Shown one piece after another: positions 17,056 through 26,272 of a stretch of 64,000 nucleotides of DNA. A program made the translations under genes and the position numbers. Position 1 is the stretch's first letter; the number at the start of each line of letters is the position of its first letter. The notes under the pieces are model-generated. The model was given only the letters and a program-made list of their open reading frames with translations. It was not told the origin of the DNA and made no database searches. Source of the stretch: a bacterium (GTDB taxonomy: Bacteria; Pseudomonadota; Alphaproteobacteria; Caulobacterales; Caulobacteraceae); NCBI GenBank assembly GCA_030824495.1, contig JAVBXP010000031.1:49116-113115 (forward strand). The letters are read 5' to 3'.

Positions 17056-17523
17056 ATGGCCTTCAAGCTCAACGTCAACGGCAAGGCCCTGTCGGCGGAT
17101 GTCGACGGCGATACGCCGCTGCTCTGGGTGCTGCGCGACACCCTGGGTATTCTGGGGCCCAAATATGGTTGCGGGGTCGCCCAGTGCGGCGCCTGCACCG
17201 TGCATGTCGATGGCGCGCCGGTGCGCTCCTGCTCCATGCCAGTCGATAGCCTCGGCGCTTCGAAGATCGTCACCATCGAGGGTATCGGCGCGGGCGCTGT
17301 CGGCAAGAAGGTGCAGGCGGCCTGGACGGAGCTCGACGTCGCCCAATGCGGCTACTGCCAAGCCGGTCAGATCATGTCGGCCACCGCACTGCTGACCGCG
17401 AACGCCAAGCCGACCGACGCCGACATCGACGAGGCCATGAGCGGCAACATCTGCCGCTGCGCCACATACACCCGCATTCGGGCGGCGATTAAGCTGGCGT
17501 CTGGCCAGAAGACGGAGGCTTGA
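17056..17523 (+). CDS. (2Fe-2S) small subunit of a molybdenum hydroxylase (isoquinoline oxidoreductase type)
   Basis: 155 residues. The plant-type ferredoxin domain holds one cluster with Cys in KYGCGVAQCGACTVHVDG and the following RSCSMP. The C-terminal four-helix domain holds the second with CGYCQAGQIMS and NICRCATYTRI. This is the electron-transfer subunit that passes electrons from the Mo centre of the partner encoded at 17528. It is preceded by a strong ribosome site and separated from the partner by only 4 bases. Confidence 0.93.
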   Translation: MAFKLNVNGKALSADVDGDTPLLWVLRDTLGILGPKYGCGVAQCGACTVHVDGAPVRSCSMPVDSLGASKIVTIEGIGAGAVGKKVQAAWTELDVAQCGYCQAGQIMSATALLTANAKPTDADIDEAMSGNICRCATYTRIRAAIKLASGQKTEA

Positions 17524-17527
17524 GATC

Positions 17528-19708
17528 ATGGCTGACGGATCCCATCCCTTTGTCGCCTCGCGACGCGACGTCCTGGCCGGCGGCGGGCTGCTGCTGTCCT
17601 TCACCGTCGCACCCAAGGCTGGCGCCGCTGAAGCCGGCGGCTCGGCCGCGAAGCTGAACGCCTATGTTCGCGTCGCGCCCGATGGTGTGGTGACGATCAT
17701 CGCCAAGAACCCTGAGGTCGGTCAGGGCATCAAGACGATGCTGCCGATGCTGATCGCCGAGGAGTTGGACGTCGACTGGAGCGCCGTCCGCACCGAGCAG
17801 GCGATGAACGACCCCACGGTCTATGGCCGCCAGTTCGCCGGCGGCAGCATGGCCACGCCGCTGCACTGGGATGAACTGCGCCGGGTCGGCGCGGCCGCGC
17901 GTGTGATGCTGATCGCCGCCGCCGCCCAGGGCTGGGGCGTGCCAGCCAGTGAATGCACGACCGCCTCGGGCGTCGTCCATCATAAGGCCTCGAACCGCAA
18001 GGCGGCCTATGGCGCCCTGGCCGGCAAGGCGGCTGGCGTGCCGGTGCCGGACCTGAAGACCGTGCCGCTGAAGGATCCCAAGGACTACAAGATCATCGGC
18101 CAAGCCAAGGTGCAGGTCGACACCGCGGCCATCGTGACCGGCAAGCCGCTGTTCGGCATCGACGTCACTGTCTCAGGCATGCTGTTCGCCACCTACGAAA
18201 AAGGCCCGGTGTTCGGGGCCAAGGTCGCCGGCGCGGATCTGGCCGCCGCCAAGCGCGTGAAGGGCGTGCGCGACGCCTTCGTGGTCGAGGGCGGAACCGA
18301 GCTCGACGGTCTGCTGCCAGGCGTAGCGGTCGTGGCCGACAGCTGGTGGGCCGCCAAGAAGGGGCGTGACCAGTTGAACACCCGCTGGTCCGACCACCCG
18401 ACGGCCAAACAGTCCAGCGCTGGCTTTGCGGCTCGCGCGCTCGAACTCTCCAAGGCCGCGCCGCAAAAGACCGAGCGCAATGACGGCGACGTGGACGCCG
18501 CGCTGAAAGGCGCGAGCAAGGTTGTCGAGGCGGCCTACGCCTATCCGTTCATCTCGCACGCCAACCTCGAGCCGCAGAATTGCACGGCGCACTTCAAGGA
18601 CGGAAAGATCGAGATCTGGGCTCCGACCCAGAACCCCGAGCCGGGCCGCCAGTTGGTCGCCAAGACCCTGGGTGTCGCGCCAGGCGACATCACCATCCAC
18701 ATGATCCGCGGCGGCGGCGGTTTCGGCCGCCGGTTGATGAACGACTACATGGTGGAGGCGGTCTGGATCTCCAAGCAGGTCGGCGCGCCGGTGAAGCTGC
18801 TGTGGACGCGTGAAGATGACATGCGCCACGATTTCTACCGGCCGGCGGGCTGGCACTTCCTGAAGGGCGGCGTGAACGCAGCCGGCGACATCGTCGGCTG
18901 GCACGATCACTTCGTGACCTTCGGCGAGAACGGCGTGGCGGGGCGCAGCGCCGGCATGTCGCCCACCGAGTTCCCGGCGCGGTTCCTGCCTGACTATCGC
19001 TACGACGTCTCGATGATGGCCTCGGGGGTCCCGACCGGTCCGCTGCGGGCGCCCGGCTCGAACGCCATCGCTTTCGTGGTCCAGTCCTTCATCGACGAAC
19101 TGGCGCATGCGGCCGGCGCTGATCCGGTGGCTTTCCGCCTGAAGCTGCTCGGCGACCAGCCGATGGTCGGCACGCCTCCGTCCGGGTACGCCGCCGGCCG
19201 CATGGCCGCGGTGGTCAAGCTGGCGGCCGAGAAGTCCGGTTGGGGGCGCAAGCTGCCCAAGGGTTCTGGCCTGGGGATCGCGTTCCACTACAGCCATCTG
19301 GGGTACTTCGCCGAGGTGGTCGAGGTCGCGGTGGCGCCCGATGGAGCGGTGAAGCTTGTGAAGGTGTGGGTGGCCGCCGACGTCGGCCGTCACGTGATCA
19401 ACCCCTTCGGCGCGCTGAACCAGATCGAGGGTTCAGTGCTCGACGGATTGTCCGCCGCTCTCCACCAGAAGATCACCATCGAGAACGGCGCGACGGTCGA
19501 GAGCAACTTCACCGACTATGCGCTGATGCGGATCAACGAGGCGCCGCCGATCGAGACGCACTTCATCAAGTCGGACAATTCACCGACCGGTCTTGGTGAA
19601 CCGGCGCTGCCGCCTATCCTGCCGGCGCTGTGCAATGCGATCTTCGCCGCCACGGGCAAGCGTATCCGCCAATTGCCGGTGGATACAGAAATGCTCCGGA
19701 CGGCCTAG
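17528..19708 (+). CDS. Molybdopterin-binding large subunit of an IorB-type aldehyde/N-heterocycle hydroxylase
   Basis: 726 residues. The N-terminus SRRDVLAGGGLLLSFT is a twin-arginine signal, so the complex is probably exported folded to the periplasm. Molybdenum cofactor motifs include GGGGFGRRLMNDY and PTGLGEPALPPILPAL, which carries the Glu that faces the Mo in this superfamily. Together with the 2Fe-2S subunit it would hydroxylate an aldehyde or heteroaromatic substrate. No FAD subunit is encoded here, as in the two-subunit isoquinoline 1-oxidoreductase group, which passes electrons to a cytochrome or quinone. Substrate unknown. Confidence 0.92.
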   Translation: MADGSHPFVASRRDVLAGGGLLLSFTVAPKAGAAEAGGSAAKLNAYVRVAPDGVVTIIAKNPEVGQGIKTMLPMLIAEELDVDWSAVRTEQAMNDPTVYGRQFAGGSMATPLHWDELRRVGAAARVMLIAAAAQGWGVPASECTTASGVVHHKASNRKAAYGALAGKAAGVPVPDLKTVPLKDPKDYKIIGQAKVQVDTAAIVTGKPLFGIDVTVSGMLFATYEKGPVFGAKVAGADLAAAKRVKGVRDAFVVEGGTELDGLLPGVAVVADSWWAAKKGRDQLNTRWSDHPTAKQSSAGFAARALELSKAAPQKTERNDGDVDAALKGASKVVEAAYAYPFISHANLEPQNCTAHFKDGKIEIWAPTQNPEPGRQLVAKTLGVAPGDITIHMIRGGGGFGRRLMNDYMVEAVWISKQVGAPVKLLWTREDDMRHDFYRPAGWHFLKGGVNAAGDIVGWHDHFVTFGENGVAGRSAGMSPTEFPARFLPDYRYDVSMMASGVPTGPLRAPGSNAIAFVVQSFIDELAHAAGADPVAFRLKLLGDQPMVGTPPSGYAAGRMAAVVKLAAEKSGWGRKLPKGSGLGIAFHYSHLGYFAEVVEVAVAPDGAVKLVKVWVAADVGRHVINPFGALNQIEGSVLDGLSAALHQKITIENGATVESNFTDYALMRINEAPPIETHFIKSDNSPTGLGEPALPPILPALCNAIFAATGKRIRQLPVDTEMLRTA

Positions 19709-19728
19709 GCATAGGGCAATTGTCCGAA

Positions 19729-19751
19729 CCCGGACGCTTTTGGCGTCCGGG
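19729..19751. terminator. GC-rich hairpin after the oxidoreductase operon
   Basis: CCCGGACGC and GCGTCCGGG pair in a 9-bp stem around a five-base loop, 20 bases after the stop codon. No U tract follows, so either a weak terminator or an RNA 3'-end stabiliser. Confidence 0.55.
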
Positions 19752-19835
19752 GACGCACGCGCCGCTATCGAGAAAACTGAAGACGCGGTATGACGGTGGG
19801 CCCGAGGCGGTCACGCCTTCAAAGATAATGACGCC

Positions 19836-21059
19836 ATGACAACGACCCGGCCGCCGACGAAACGCTACGAGCAGCGCAAGCACGCTATCGTCAGCTCCGC
19901 CGTCGAAGTGATCAACCGCAAGGGCGTGCGGGGCATGACCCTGGCCGACGTGGCGCTGCGGCTGAACCTCGTGCCGACCGGGGTGATCTACTACTTCAAG
20001 AACAAGGAAGATCTGGCCTGCGCGTGCTTCCTGCACGGCATCGAGCTGTTCAATGAGCTCTCCGCGGTAGGCGAGGCGGGCGCAAGCGTCCGCGAACGTC
20101 TGGCGCTCTTCCTGGACGCCTATTTCGACTACAAGGGTCGCGTCGTGCTGGGCGAGGCCGAGCCGATCGCGGTGTTCAACGACGTGCGCGCCCTGAATAA
20201 CGCGCCGGTGAATGCCGCCTATCTGGAGATGTTCCGCAAGCTGCGCGGGCTGCTCCACGGCCCTGAAACCGAGGGGTTGTCGCGGGCCGGCTTCAACGCC
20301 CGCGCTCATCTGCTGATTTCGGAGGCTTTCTGGGCGGTGGTCTGGTTGCGTCGCCACGACGTCGAGGACTATGGCCGGGTTTCCAAGCGGGTTCTGGCGA
20401 TCACCGCCGATGGTTTGGCGGCGCCCGGCGCGGCGTGGGCGCCGCTGCCCTTGCCGGACCTGATCGCTGAGTCGAACGGCGGCGCCGAAGCTTCGAGCGA
20501 GCTGTTCCTGCGCGCCGCCACTCAGCTGATCAATGAAGAGGGCTATCTGGGCGCCTCGGTCGAGAAGATCTCGGCGCGGCTCAACGTGACCAAGGGCGCC
20601 TTTTATCACCACAACGAGAACAAGGATGAGCTCGTCGTCGCCTGCTTCGAGCGCACGTTCGAGGTGATGCGGCGAGCTATCCGCCAGGCAGAGGCGATCT
20701 CAGGCAGCGGACTTCAGACCCTGACGACGGTAGCCGCGGCGCTGGTGTCCTACCAGATGTCGGGGAACGCGCCATTGCTGCGCGCCTCGGCCCTGACCTC
20801 GGCGCCGGAATCAATCCAGCCGAAACTGTTGGCGAAATTCGATCGCATTTCCGACCGCTTCGCCTCTTTGATTTCGGACGGCGTCGCCGATGGCTCGGTG
20901 CGGCCTGTGGACACCAACATCGCCGCCCAGATGCTGACGGCGATGATCAACGCCGCGGCCGAACTGCATCACTGGGCCAGCGATGTGACGCCCGAGGAGA
21001 CCGCCGAGCTCTACGTCCGCCCGTTCTTCGAGGGACTATTGGCGCCTAGTCGAGGCTAG
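19836..21059 (+). CDS. Tandem double TetR-family regulator
   Basis: 407 residues, twice the normal TetR length. The first TetR HTH is at about residues 10-60 (IVSSAVEVINRKGVRGMTL, then LNLVPTGVIYYFKNKEDL) and the second at about residues 222-275 (LFLRAATQLINEEGYLGAS, then LNVTKGAFYHHNENKDEL). Each is followed by a helical ligand/dimer domain. This looks like a gene fusion or internal duplication in which one chain carries two DNA-binding units. It sits between the hydroxylase operon and the acyl-CoA carboxylase, either of which could be its target. Confidence 0.9.
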   Translation: MTTTRPPTKRYEQRKHAIVSSAVEVINRKGVRGMTLADVALRLNLVPTGVIYYFKNKEDLACACFLHGIELFNELSAVGEAGASVRERLALFLDAYFDYKGRVVLGEAEPIAVFNDVRALNNAPVNAAYLEMFRKLRGLLHGPETEGLSRAGFNARAHLLISEAFWAVVWLRRHDVEDYGRVSKRVLAITADGLAAPGAAWAPLPLPDLIAESNGGAEASSELFLRAATQLINEEGYLGASVEKISARLNVTKGAFYHHNENKDELVVACFERTFEVMRRAIRQAEAISGSGLQTLTTVAAALVSYQMSGNAPLLRASALTSAPESIQPKLLAKFDRISDRFASLISDGVADGSVRPVDTNIAAQMLTAMINAAAELHHWASDVTPEETAELYVRPFFEGLLAPSRG

Positions 21060-21112
21060 GCGCGGGCGTTCCTGCCGGGCAGAGTGAAAGAAAACACTCG
21101 AGGGGACGCCAG

Positions 21113-24100
21113 ATGAAGAAGCTGCTGATCGCCAATCGCGGTGAGATCGCCGTCCGCATCGCGCGCACCGCCGCCGAGATGGGGATCGAGACGCTCGCGG
21201 TCTATTCCAGCGACGATGCGGCTTCTCTCCACACCCGAAAGGCTGACGTCGCCCACGCCCTTATGGGCGCCGGGCCGGCCGCCTATCTTGATGGCGCGCA
21301 GATCTTGGCGGCCGCCAAGGCAATGGGGTGCGACGCCATCCATCCCGGATATGGCTTCCTGTCGGAGAACGCGGCCTTCGCGCGCGCCTGCGCCGAGGCG
21401 GGGATCATCTTCGTGGGACCAAGGCCGGAGACGCTGGAGCTATTCGGCGACAAGGGCCGCGCACGAGCCCTCGCCGCACAGTGCGATGTGCCGATTTTGG
21501 CTGGGACCGGCGGCGCGACGACCCTGGCCGAGGCCCGCGCCTTCCTGGAGGGGCTGGGCCAGGGTGAGGCCATCATGGTCAAGGCGGTCGCCGGGGGCGG
21601 CGGCCGTGGAATGCGCCCGGTGCGCAGCGCCGATGAACTGAGCGAAGCGTTCGAACGCTGCGCCTCGGAGGCCCAGGCGGCGTTCGGCGACGGCTCGCTC
21701 TATGTCGAACAGTTCCTGCCGCACGCCCGGCACGTGGAGGTGCAGATCGTCGGCGACGGACAGGTCGTTTCTCACCTGTGGGACCGCGAATGCAGCTTGC
21801 AGCGGCAGCGCCAGAAGGTGGTGGAAATTGCGCCCGCCGAGAGCCTGCCGTTGGAGATACGGGAACGGCTGTTCGAGGCCGCCATCGCCCTGGGCCGCGC
21901 CGCCCACTATCGCAATCTGGGCACGGTAGAGTTCCTGGTCGACGGCGAAACTGTGGTCTTCATCGAGGCCAATCCCCGTTTGCAGGTCGAGCATACGGTC
22001 ACCGAGGCGGTCACCGGCCTCGATCTTGTCCGTATACAGATTGATGTCGCGCATGGGCGCTCGCTCGCCGAGCTGGGCCTGACGCAGAGCCAGGTTCCCA
22101 CGCCTCGCGGGTGCGCTGTGCAGGCCCGGATCAATCTGGAGACCATGGCCGCCGACGGCTCGGCCAAGCCGTCCGGCGGGGTGCTGTCGGCCTACGAACC
22201 GCCGTCCGGACCGGGGGTTCGCGTCGACGGGTTCGGCTATGCCGGCTATCGCACCAGCGCCCGGTTCGACAGCCTGCTGGCCAAGCTGATCGTCCATTCG
22301 ATTGATCTGCCGACCGCGGCGGCCAAGGCGCATCGAGCGCTGTCGGAATTTCGTATCGCCGGCTCAGCCACCAATATCGGCTTCCTGCAAAGCCTGTTGG
22401 CCCACCCGGCGGTCGCCAAGGGACAGGTCCATACGCGTTTCATCGAAGAGCGGATGGAGGAGCTGACCGGGGGTCCGGAGGCGCCTAAGCTCTATTTCGA
22501 AACCGCCGGTGGGACGGCCCCGGTCAAGCGTGCCGGCGCGCAGGTCGACACCTCCGATCCCCTGGCGGTTCTGCACCACGGCAAGGCCGAGAGCGCCGCC
22601 GAGGACGATGAAGAGGAACTGGAGGGGCCCGAAGGGACCCGGCCGCTGCGCGCGCCGTTGCAGGGCACTCTCATCAGCATCCTCGCCAAGGTGGGCGAGG
22701 AGGTCCGCGAAGGCCAGCCGCTGTTCGTCATGGAAGCCATGAAGATGGAGCACGTGATCGCGGCGAGTTCCTCGGGGGTAGTGCGGCAGATCGCTGTGGC
22801 CGAAGGCGACACGGTCTTCGAGGAGCATCCCCTGGCCTTCATCGAGGAGGCTGATGTCGCCGGCGGGGTGGTCGCGCAGGAAGAGGAGATCCACCTCGAC
22901 CACATCCGCCCCGACCTGGCCGAGGTGCTGGATCGCCATGAGCGGACGTTGGACGCCGCGCGACCCGAGGCGACGGCGCGGCGGCGGAAGACTGGCCAGC
23001 GCACCACCCGCGAGAACATTGAGGACCTCTGCGACGCAGGCAGCTTCACCGAGTACGGCGCCCTGACGGTGGCCGCCCGCAGGCGGCGCAACACCATGGA
23101 AGAGCTGATCGCCCAGACGCCGGCCGACGGCATGGTGATGGGGCTGGGATCGGTAAACGGCGACCGCTTCGCCGAGGAAAAGTCCCGCGTCGCGGTGATG
23201 GCCTATGACTACACCGTCCTGGCCGGCACCCAGGGCTCGCACAACCACGACAAGCTCGACCGGATGAGCGAGATCGCCGCGCGCTGGCGGTTGCCCACGG
23301 TGTTCTTCACCGAGGGGGGCGGAGGGAGGCCCGGCGACACCGAGGGCGGCGGATTTGTTCGCGGGTTCGAGTTCTGGGGACGGCTGTCGGGCGCGGTGCC
23401 GCTGGTCGGGATCAGTTCGGGTCGTTGTTTCGCCGGCAACGCAGCCATCCTCGGCTGCTGCGACGTGATTATCGCCACCAAGGACTCGGCGCTCGGGATG
23501 GGCGGTCCGGCGATGGTCGAGGGCGGCGGTCTCGGGGTCTTCCGCCCTGAGGAGATCGGCCCGGTCAAGGTGATGCAAGCCAATGGGACGATCGATGTCC
23601 TGGCCGAGGACGAGGCCGACGCGGTGCGGCTGGCAAAGCAGTACCTGTCCTATTTCCAGGGGACGGTGAAGGACTGGGAGGCGGCCGACCAACGGCTGCT
23701 CCGCCGTGCGATCCCGGAGAACCGGCTGCGGGTCTATGACGTCCGCAAGGTGATCGAGTTGATCGCCGACACTGGTTCGGTGCTGGAGCTGCGACCCAAG
23801 TTCGGCCTGGCCATGGTCACTGCCTTCATCCGCATCGAGGGGCGGCCGGTGGGAGTTTTCGCCAACAATCCGCAGCATCTGGGCGGGGCGATCGATAGCG
23901 ACGCCTCCGACAAGGCTGCGCGGTTCCTGCAGCTTTGCGAGGCCTTCGACATCCCGCTGCTCTCGCTGTCCGACACGCCCGGCAACATGGTGGGCCCGGA
24001 GGCTGAGAAGACCGGGCTGATCCGGCACTGCTCACGGCTGTTCGTGATCGGCGCCAACCTGACCGTGCCGCTGTTCTCGGTGATCCTGCGCAAGAGCTAT

Positions 24101-24448
24101 GGCCTGGGCGCCATCGCCATGACCGGCGGTTCCTATCAGGCCTCGATGTTCTGCGTGTCCTGGCCGACCGGCGAGTTCGGCGGCATGGGCCTGGAGGGCT
24201 CGGTCAAGCTCGGCTACCGCAACGAACTGGCGGCCATTGAGGACCCCGCGGCGCGCAAGGCCAAGTTCGACGACATGGTCGCGGCCGCCTATGCGCGCGG
24301 CAAGGCGCTGTCCCAGGCTTCCGGCCCAGCGCTGGACGACGTCATCGACCCTGCCGACACGCGGCGCTGGGTGCTCTCGGGTCTGAAGTCTCTGCCGCCG
24401 CTGCCCGTGCGGACTGAGAAGAAGCTGCGCTGGATCGACAGCTGGTGA
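21113..24448 (+). CDS. Single-chain acyl-CoA carboxylase (BC-BCCP-CT fusion)
   Basis: 1111 residues combining three functions. Biotin carboxylase, about 1-450: KKLLIANRGEIAVRIARTA, the glycine loop KAVAGGGGRGMRPV and EANPRLQVEHTVTE. Biotinyl carrier: biotin site EAMKMEH with Lys 544. Carboxyltransferase, about 610-1105: NIEDLCDAGSFTEYG and, later, GGSYQASMFCVSWPTGEFGGM. It would carboxylate an acyl-CoA with ATP and bicarbonate. This single-chain layout differs from the usual separate AccABCD or two-subunit propionyl-CoA carboxylases and recalls the long-chain acyl-CoA carboxylase type. AGGGGACG precedes the start. A small gene overlaps its stop. Confidence 0.93.
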   Translation: MKKLLIANRGEIAVRIARTAAEMGIETLAVYSSDDAASLHTRKADVAHALMGAGPAAYLDGAQILAAAKAMGCDAIHPGYGFLSENAAFARACAEAGIIFVGPRPETLELFGDKGRARALAAQCDVPILAGTGGATTLAEARAFLEGLGQGEAIMVKAVAGGGGRGMRPVRSADELSEAFERCASEAQAAFGDGSLYVEQFLPHARHVEVQIVGDGQVVSHLWDRECSLQRQRQKVVEIAPAESLPLEIRERLFEAAIALGRAAHYRNLGTVEFLVDGETVVFIEANPRLQVEHTVTEAVTGLDLVRIQIDVAHGRSLAELGLTQSQVPTPRGCAVQARINLETMAADGSAKPSGGVLSAYEPPSGPGVRVDGFGYAGYRTSARFDSLLAKLIVHSIDLPTAAAKAHRALSEFRIAGSATNIGFLQSLLAHPAVAKGQVHTRFIEERMEELTGGPEAPKLYFETAGGTAPVKRAGAQVDTSDPLAVLHHGKAESAAEDDEEELEGPEGTRPLRAPLQGTLISILAKVGEEVREGQPLFVMEAMKMEHVIAASSSGVVRQIAVAEGDTVFEEHPLAFIEEADVAGGVVAQEEEIHLDHIRPDLAEVLDRHERTLDAARPEATARRRKTGQRTTRENIEDLCDAGSFTEYGALTVAARRRRNTMEELIAQTPADGMVMGLGSVNGDRFAEEKSRVAVMAYDYTVLAGTQGSHNHDKLDRMSEIAARWRLPTVFFTEGGGGRPGDTEGGGFVRGFEFWGRLSGAVPLVGISSGRCFAGNAAILGCCDVIIATKDSALGMGGPAMVEGGGLGVFRPEEIGPVKVMQANGTIDVLAEDEADAVRLAKQYLSYFQGTVKDWEAADQRLLRRAIPENRLRVYDVRKVIELIADTGSVLELRPKFGLAMVTAFIRIEGRPVGVFANNPQHLGGAIDSDASDKAARFLQLCEAFDIPLLSLSDTPGNMVGPEAEKTGLIRHCSRLFVIGANLTVPLFSVILRKSYGLGAIAMTGGSYQASMFCVSWPTGEFGGMGLEGSVKLGYRNELAAIEDPAARKAKFDDMVAAAYARGKALSQASGPALDDVIDPADTRRWVLSGLKSLPPLPVRTEKKLRWIDSW

Positions 24449-24897
24449 GCTGGCGCAGAGGTCGACTGCCGGGACTGCCTGTCATCGGGATGATCGCCTT
24501 CCTGATGTTGGTGGTGAGCGTGCCGCTGACGTCGATCTACGCCACGTGGGCCGATCAGCGCGCGATGCGCTCAGAGTGGGCGATCAAGGGGCCGCCATGC
24601 CCAGTGGTCGCGCCGCCTGATCCAGCCAAGTTTGAACGCCAGCCCTTGAAGGTCTTCCAATATGGCGGGGTCAGCTTCTCGCGGCGCTTTGGCCATGTGA
24701 GCTGCGTATCGCCCAGCGAGGGCGTCTTGTCCGCACGGGTGACCTACAGGGTATGTCAGTTTACTGCGCCGGCCCTCGTCGGGGTCGGCGCTGGCGAAAA
24801 TGCGACCTACTTTTTCACCGGCGTCGGGCGCAAGGCGACCGTGACGGTGCGGGGCGGCGAACCATCCTGCGTCGTTGGCGGATGGTTCGCCGGCTGA
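24445..24897 (+). CDS. Hypothetical membrane-anchored protein
   Basis: 150 residues starting with GTG that overlaps the carboxylase stop (GTGA). One transmembrane segment at about residues 10-32 (LPVIGMIAFLMLVVSVPL), then a periplasmic-looking domain with Pro-rich start, four Cys and beta-type sequence (GVGAGENATYFFTGVGRKATVTV). No family recognised. The overlap suggests co-translation with the carboxylase, though this may only reflect compact gene packing. Confidence 0.65.
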   Translation: MSWRRGRLPGLPVIGMIAFLMLVVSVPLTSIYATWADQRAMRSEWAIKGPPCPVVAPPDPAKFERQPLKVFQYGGVSFSRRFGHVSCVSPSEGVLSARVTYRVCQFTAPALVGVGAGENATYFFTGVGRKATVTVRGGEPSCVVGGWFAG

Positions 24898-24903
24898 GAG
24901 CCG

Positions 24904-26268
24904 CTAGCGCGGAACGTAGGTCCGCAGCACGTCCTCGATGATGCGTTCCAACTGACCGAGCGTGTTGCAGGTCTTCGCAACATGGGTGAAGCGCTCATAG
25001 CGGTACATGACGCTGTCGCCCTGGCTCCAGTAGCTCTCGGGTTCAGGGTTGAGCCAGATGACCGAACGCGCGCGCTTCTGGATCGTCGCCATCAGGTCGA
25101 GGCGAGGGTCGGCGTAGTTCGACCGTCCATCGCCCAGGAAGATCACCGTGGTGTGGCTGTCGACGTGGTCCAGGTGGTTCTCGCAGAAGTCTTCCAGCGA
25201 CTTGCCGTAGTCGGTCTGCTGGAAGCCGATCCGCTTCAGGACCTCGAAGATCGCCTTGTCCACATGCTCGTCGTCGAGGATGTCGTTGACGCTGATCAGC
25301 CGGCCGGAGAAGGCGTAGGCCTCCATGCGATCGACCACCTCGTTCAGGCTGTAGAGGAAGGTCAGCAGGAACTGGGCGGCGGCGGCGACCGACTTCGAGA
25401 CATCGCAGATGCAGACGATGGACGGCTTGTCGATCTTCTCGGTCTTCCAGATGACCTCGAAGGGCATGCCGCCATAGGGCATGGATTTCCGCAGCGTGCG
25501 GCGGATGTCCATGTGGCCGCGCTTGGCGCGGTTGCGGCGGCGCGAATAGCGGTCGGCCAAGCGCTTGGCCATCTTCTTGACCAGGGCCTGCATCATCGCC
25601 TGGTCGACGGGATCGATGCCGCCCTCGGCGTTCAGCGCCTTGCGGGCCAGCATCTCCTCACGGAGCATCTTGCCTGAGCCTGATGCGTAGAGTTCGTGCT
25701 GGCGGGCGACGTAGCGCTGAGCCTCTTCGGTCAGCTTGCGCTTGCCGGCCTCAAGACGGTCGGCCGCGTCGCCCCCGCCTTCCAGCTTGCGCGCGGCGTT
25801 GATGATCGCCTCGATTTCGCCGAGCCCCATCTCCTCCAGCAGTCGCCGCGTCAGGCGCGAGCGCTGGGTGGAGAGGCGGATCTGCGAGACCTGGGCTCGC
25901 TCGGCGGCTTCTTCCATGGCCTGGGCGATGGATGATGCGTCGCCCTCCATCAGCATCCGGGCGAGATCGGAATCCGCCGCCTCAGGCGGCAGGCCGTCCA
26001 TGGGATCGCCGCGCTCCTCGCCGCTGGGCGGCGGGGGCGGGGCGAAGGACACCTGGTCGCGAGCGAAGAAGGTGTCGAAGGTCGCGTCGAACCGCACCAC
26101 CTCGTCGGCGGTCTTGGCCAAGGTTGCGCACAAGGCGTCCTTGAACAGTTCACGGTCCGAGAAGCCGACCTTCGCCACCGTCAGGTGGGCGTCGATCGCC
26201 TCTACAGGCGAGACCTTGACGTCCGCGGCCCGCAGGGCCCGGAAGAAGTCTTCCAAAGCGCCCTGCAT
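24904..26268 (-). CDS. CoxE-type VWA domain protein
   Basis: 454 residues. The N-terminal about 230 residues are helical and charged. The C-terminal half is a von Willebrand A domain with the metal-ion-dependent adhesion motif ICDVSKSVAAA (DxSxS). This is the CoxE family, encoded next to MoxR ATPases and often needed to mature molybdenum hydroxylases. It lies 4 bases downstream of the MoxR-type gene, so the pair is one operon. A molybdenum hydroxylase lies 5 kb away (17056-19708), a possible client (inference). Confidence 0.9.
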   Translation of the reverse strand: MQGALEDFFRALRAADVKVSPVEAIDAHLTVAKVGFSDRELFKDALCATLAKTADEVVRFDATFDTFFARDQVSFAPPPPPSGEERGDPMDGLPPEAADSDLARMLMEGDASSIAQAMEEAAERAQVSQIRLSTQRSRLTRRLLEEMGLGEIEAIINAARKLEGGGDAADRLEAGKRKLTEEAQRYVARQHELYASGSGKMLREEMLARKALNAEGGIDPVDQAMMQALVKKMAKRLADRYSRRRNRAKRGHMDIRRTLRKSMPYGGMPFEVIWKTEKIDKPSIVCICDVSKSVAAAAQFLLTFLYSLNEVVDRMEAYAFSGRLISVNDILDDEHVDKAIFEVLKRIGFQQTDYGKSLEDFCENHLDHVDSHTTVIFLGDGRSNYADPRLDLMATIQKRARSVIWLNPEPESYWSQGDSVMYRYERFTHVAKTCNTLGQLERIIEDVLRTYVPR

Positions 26269-26272
26269 GGGA

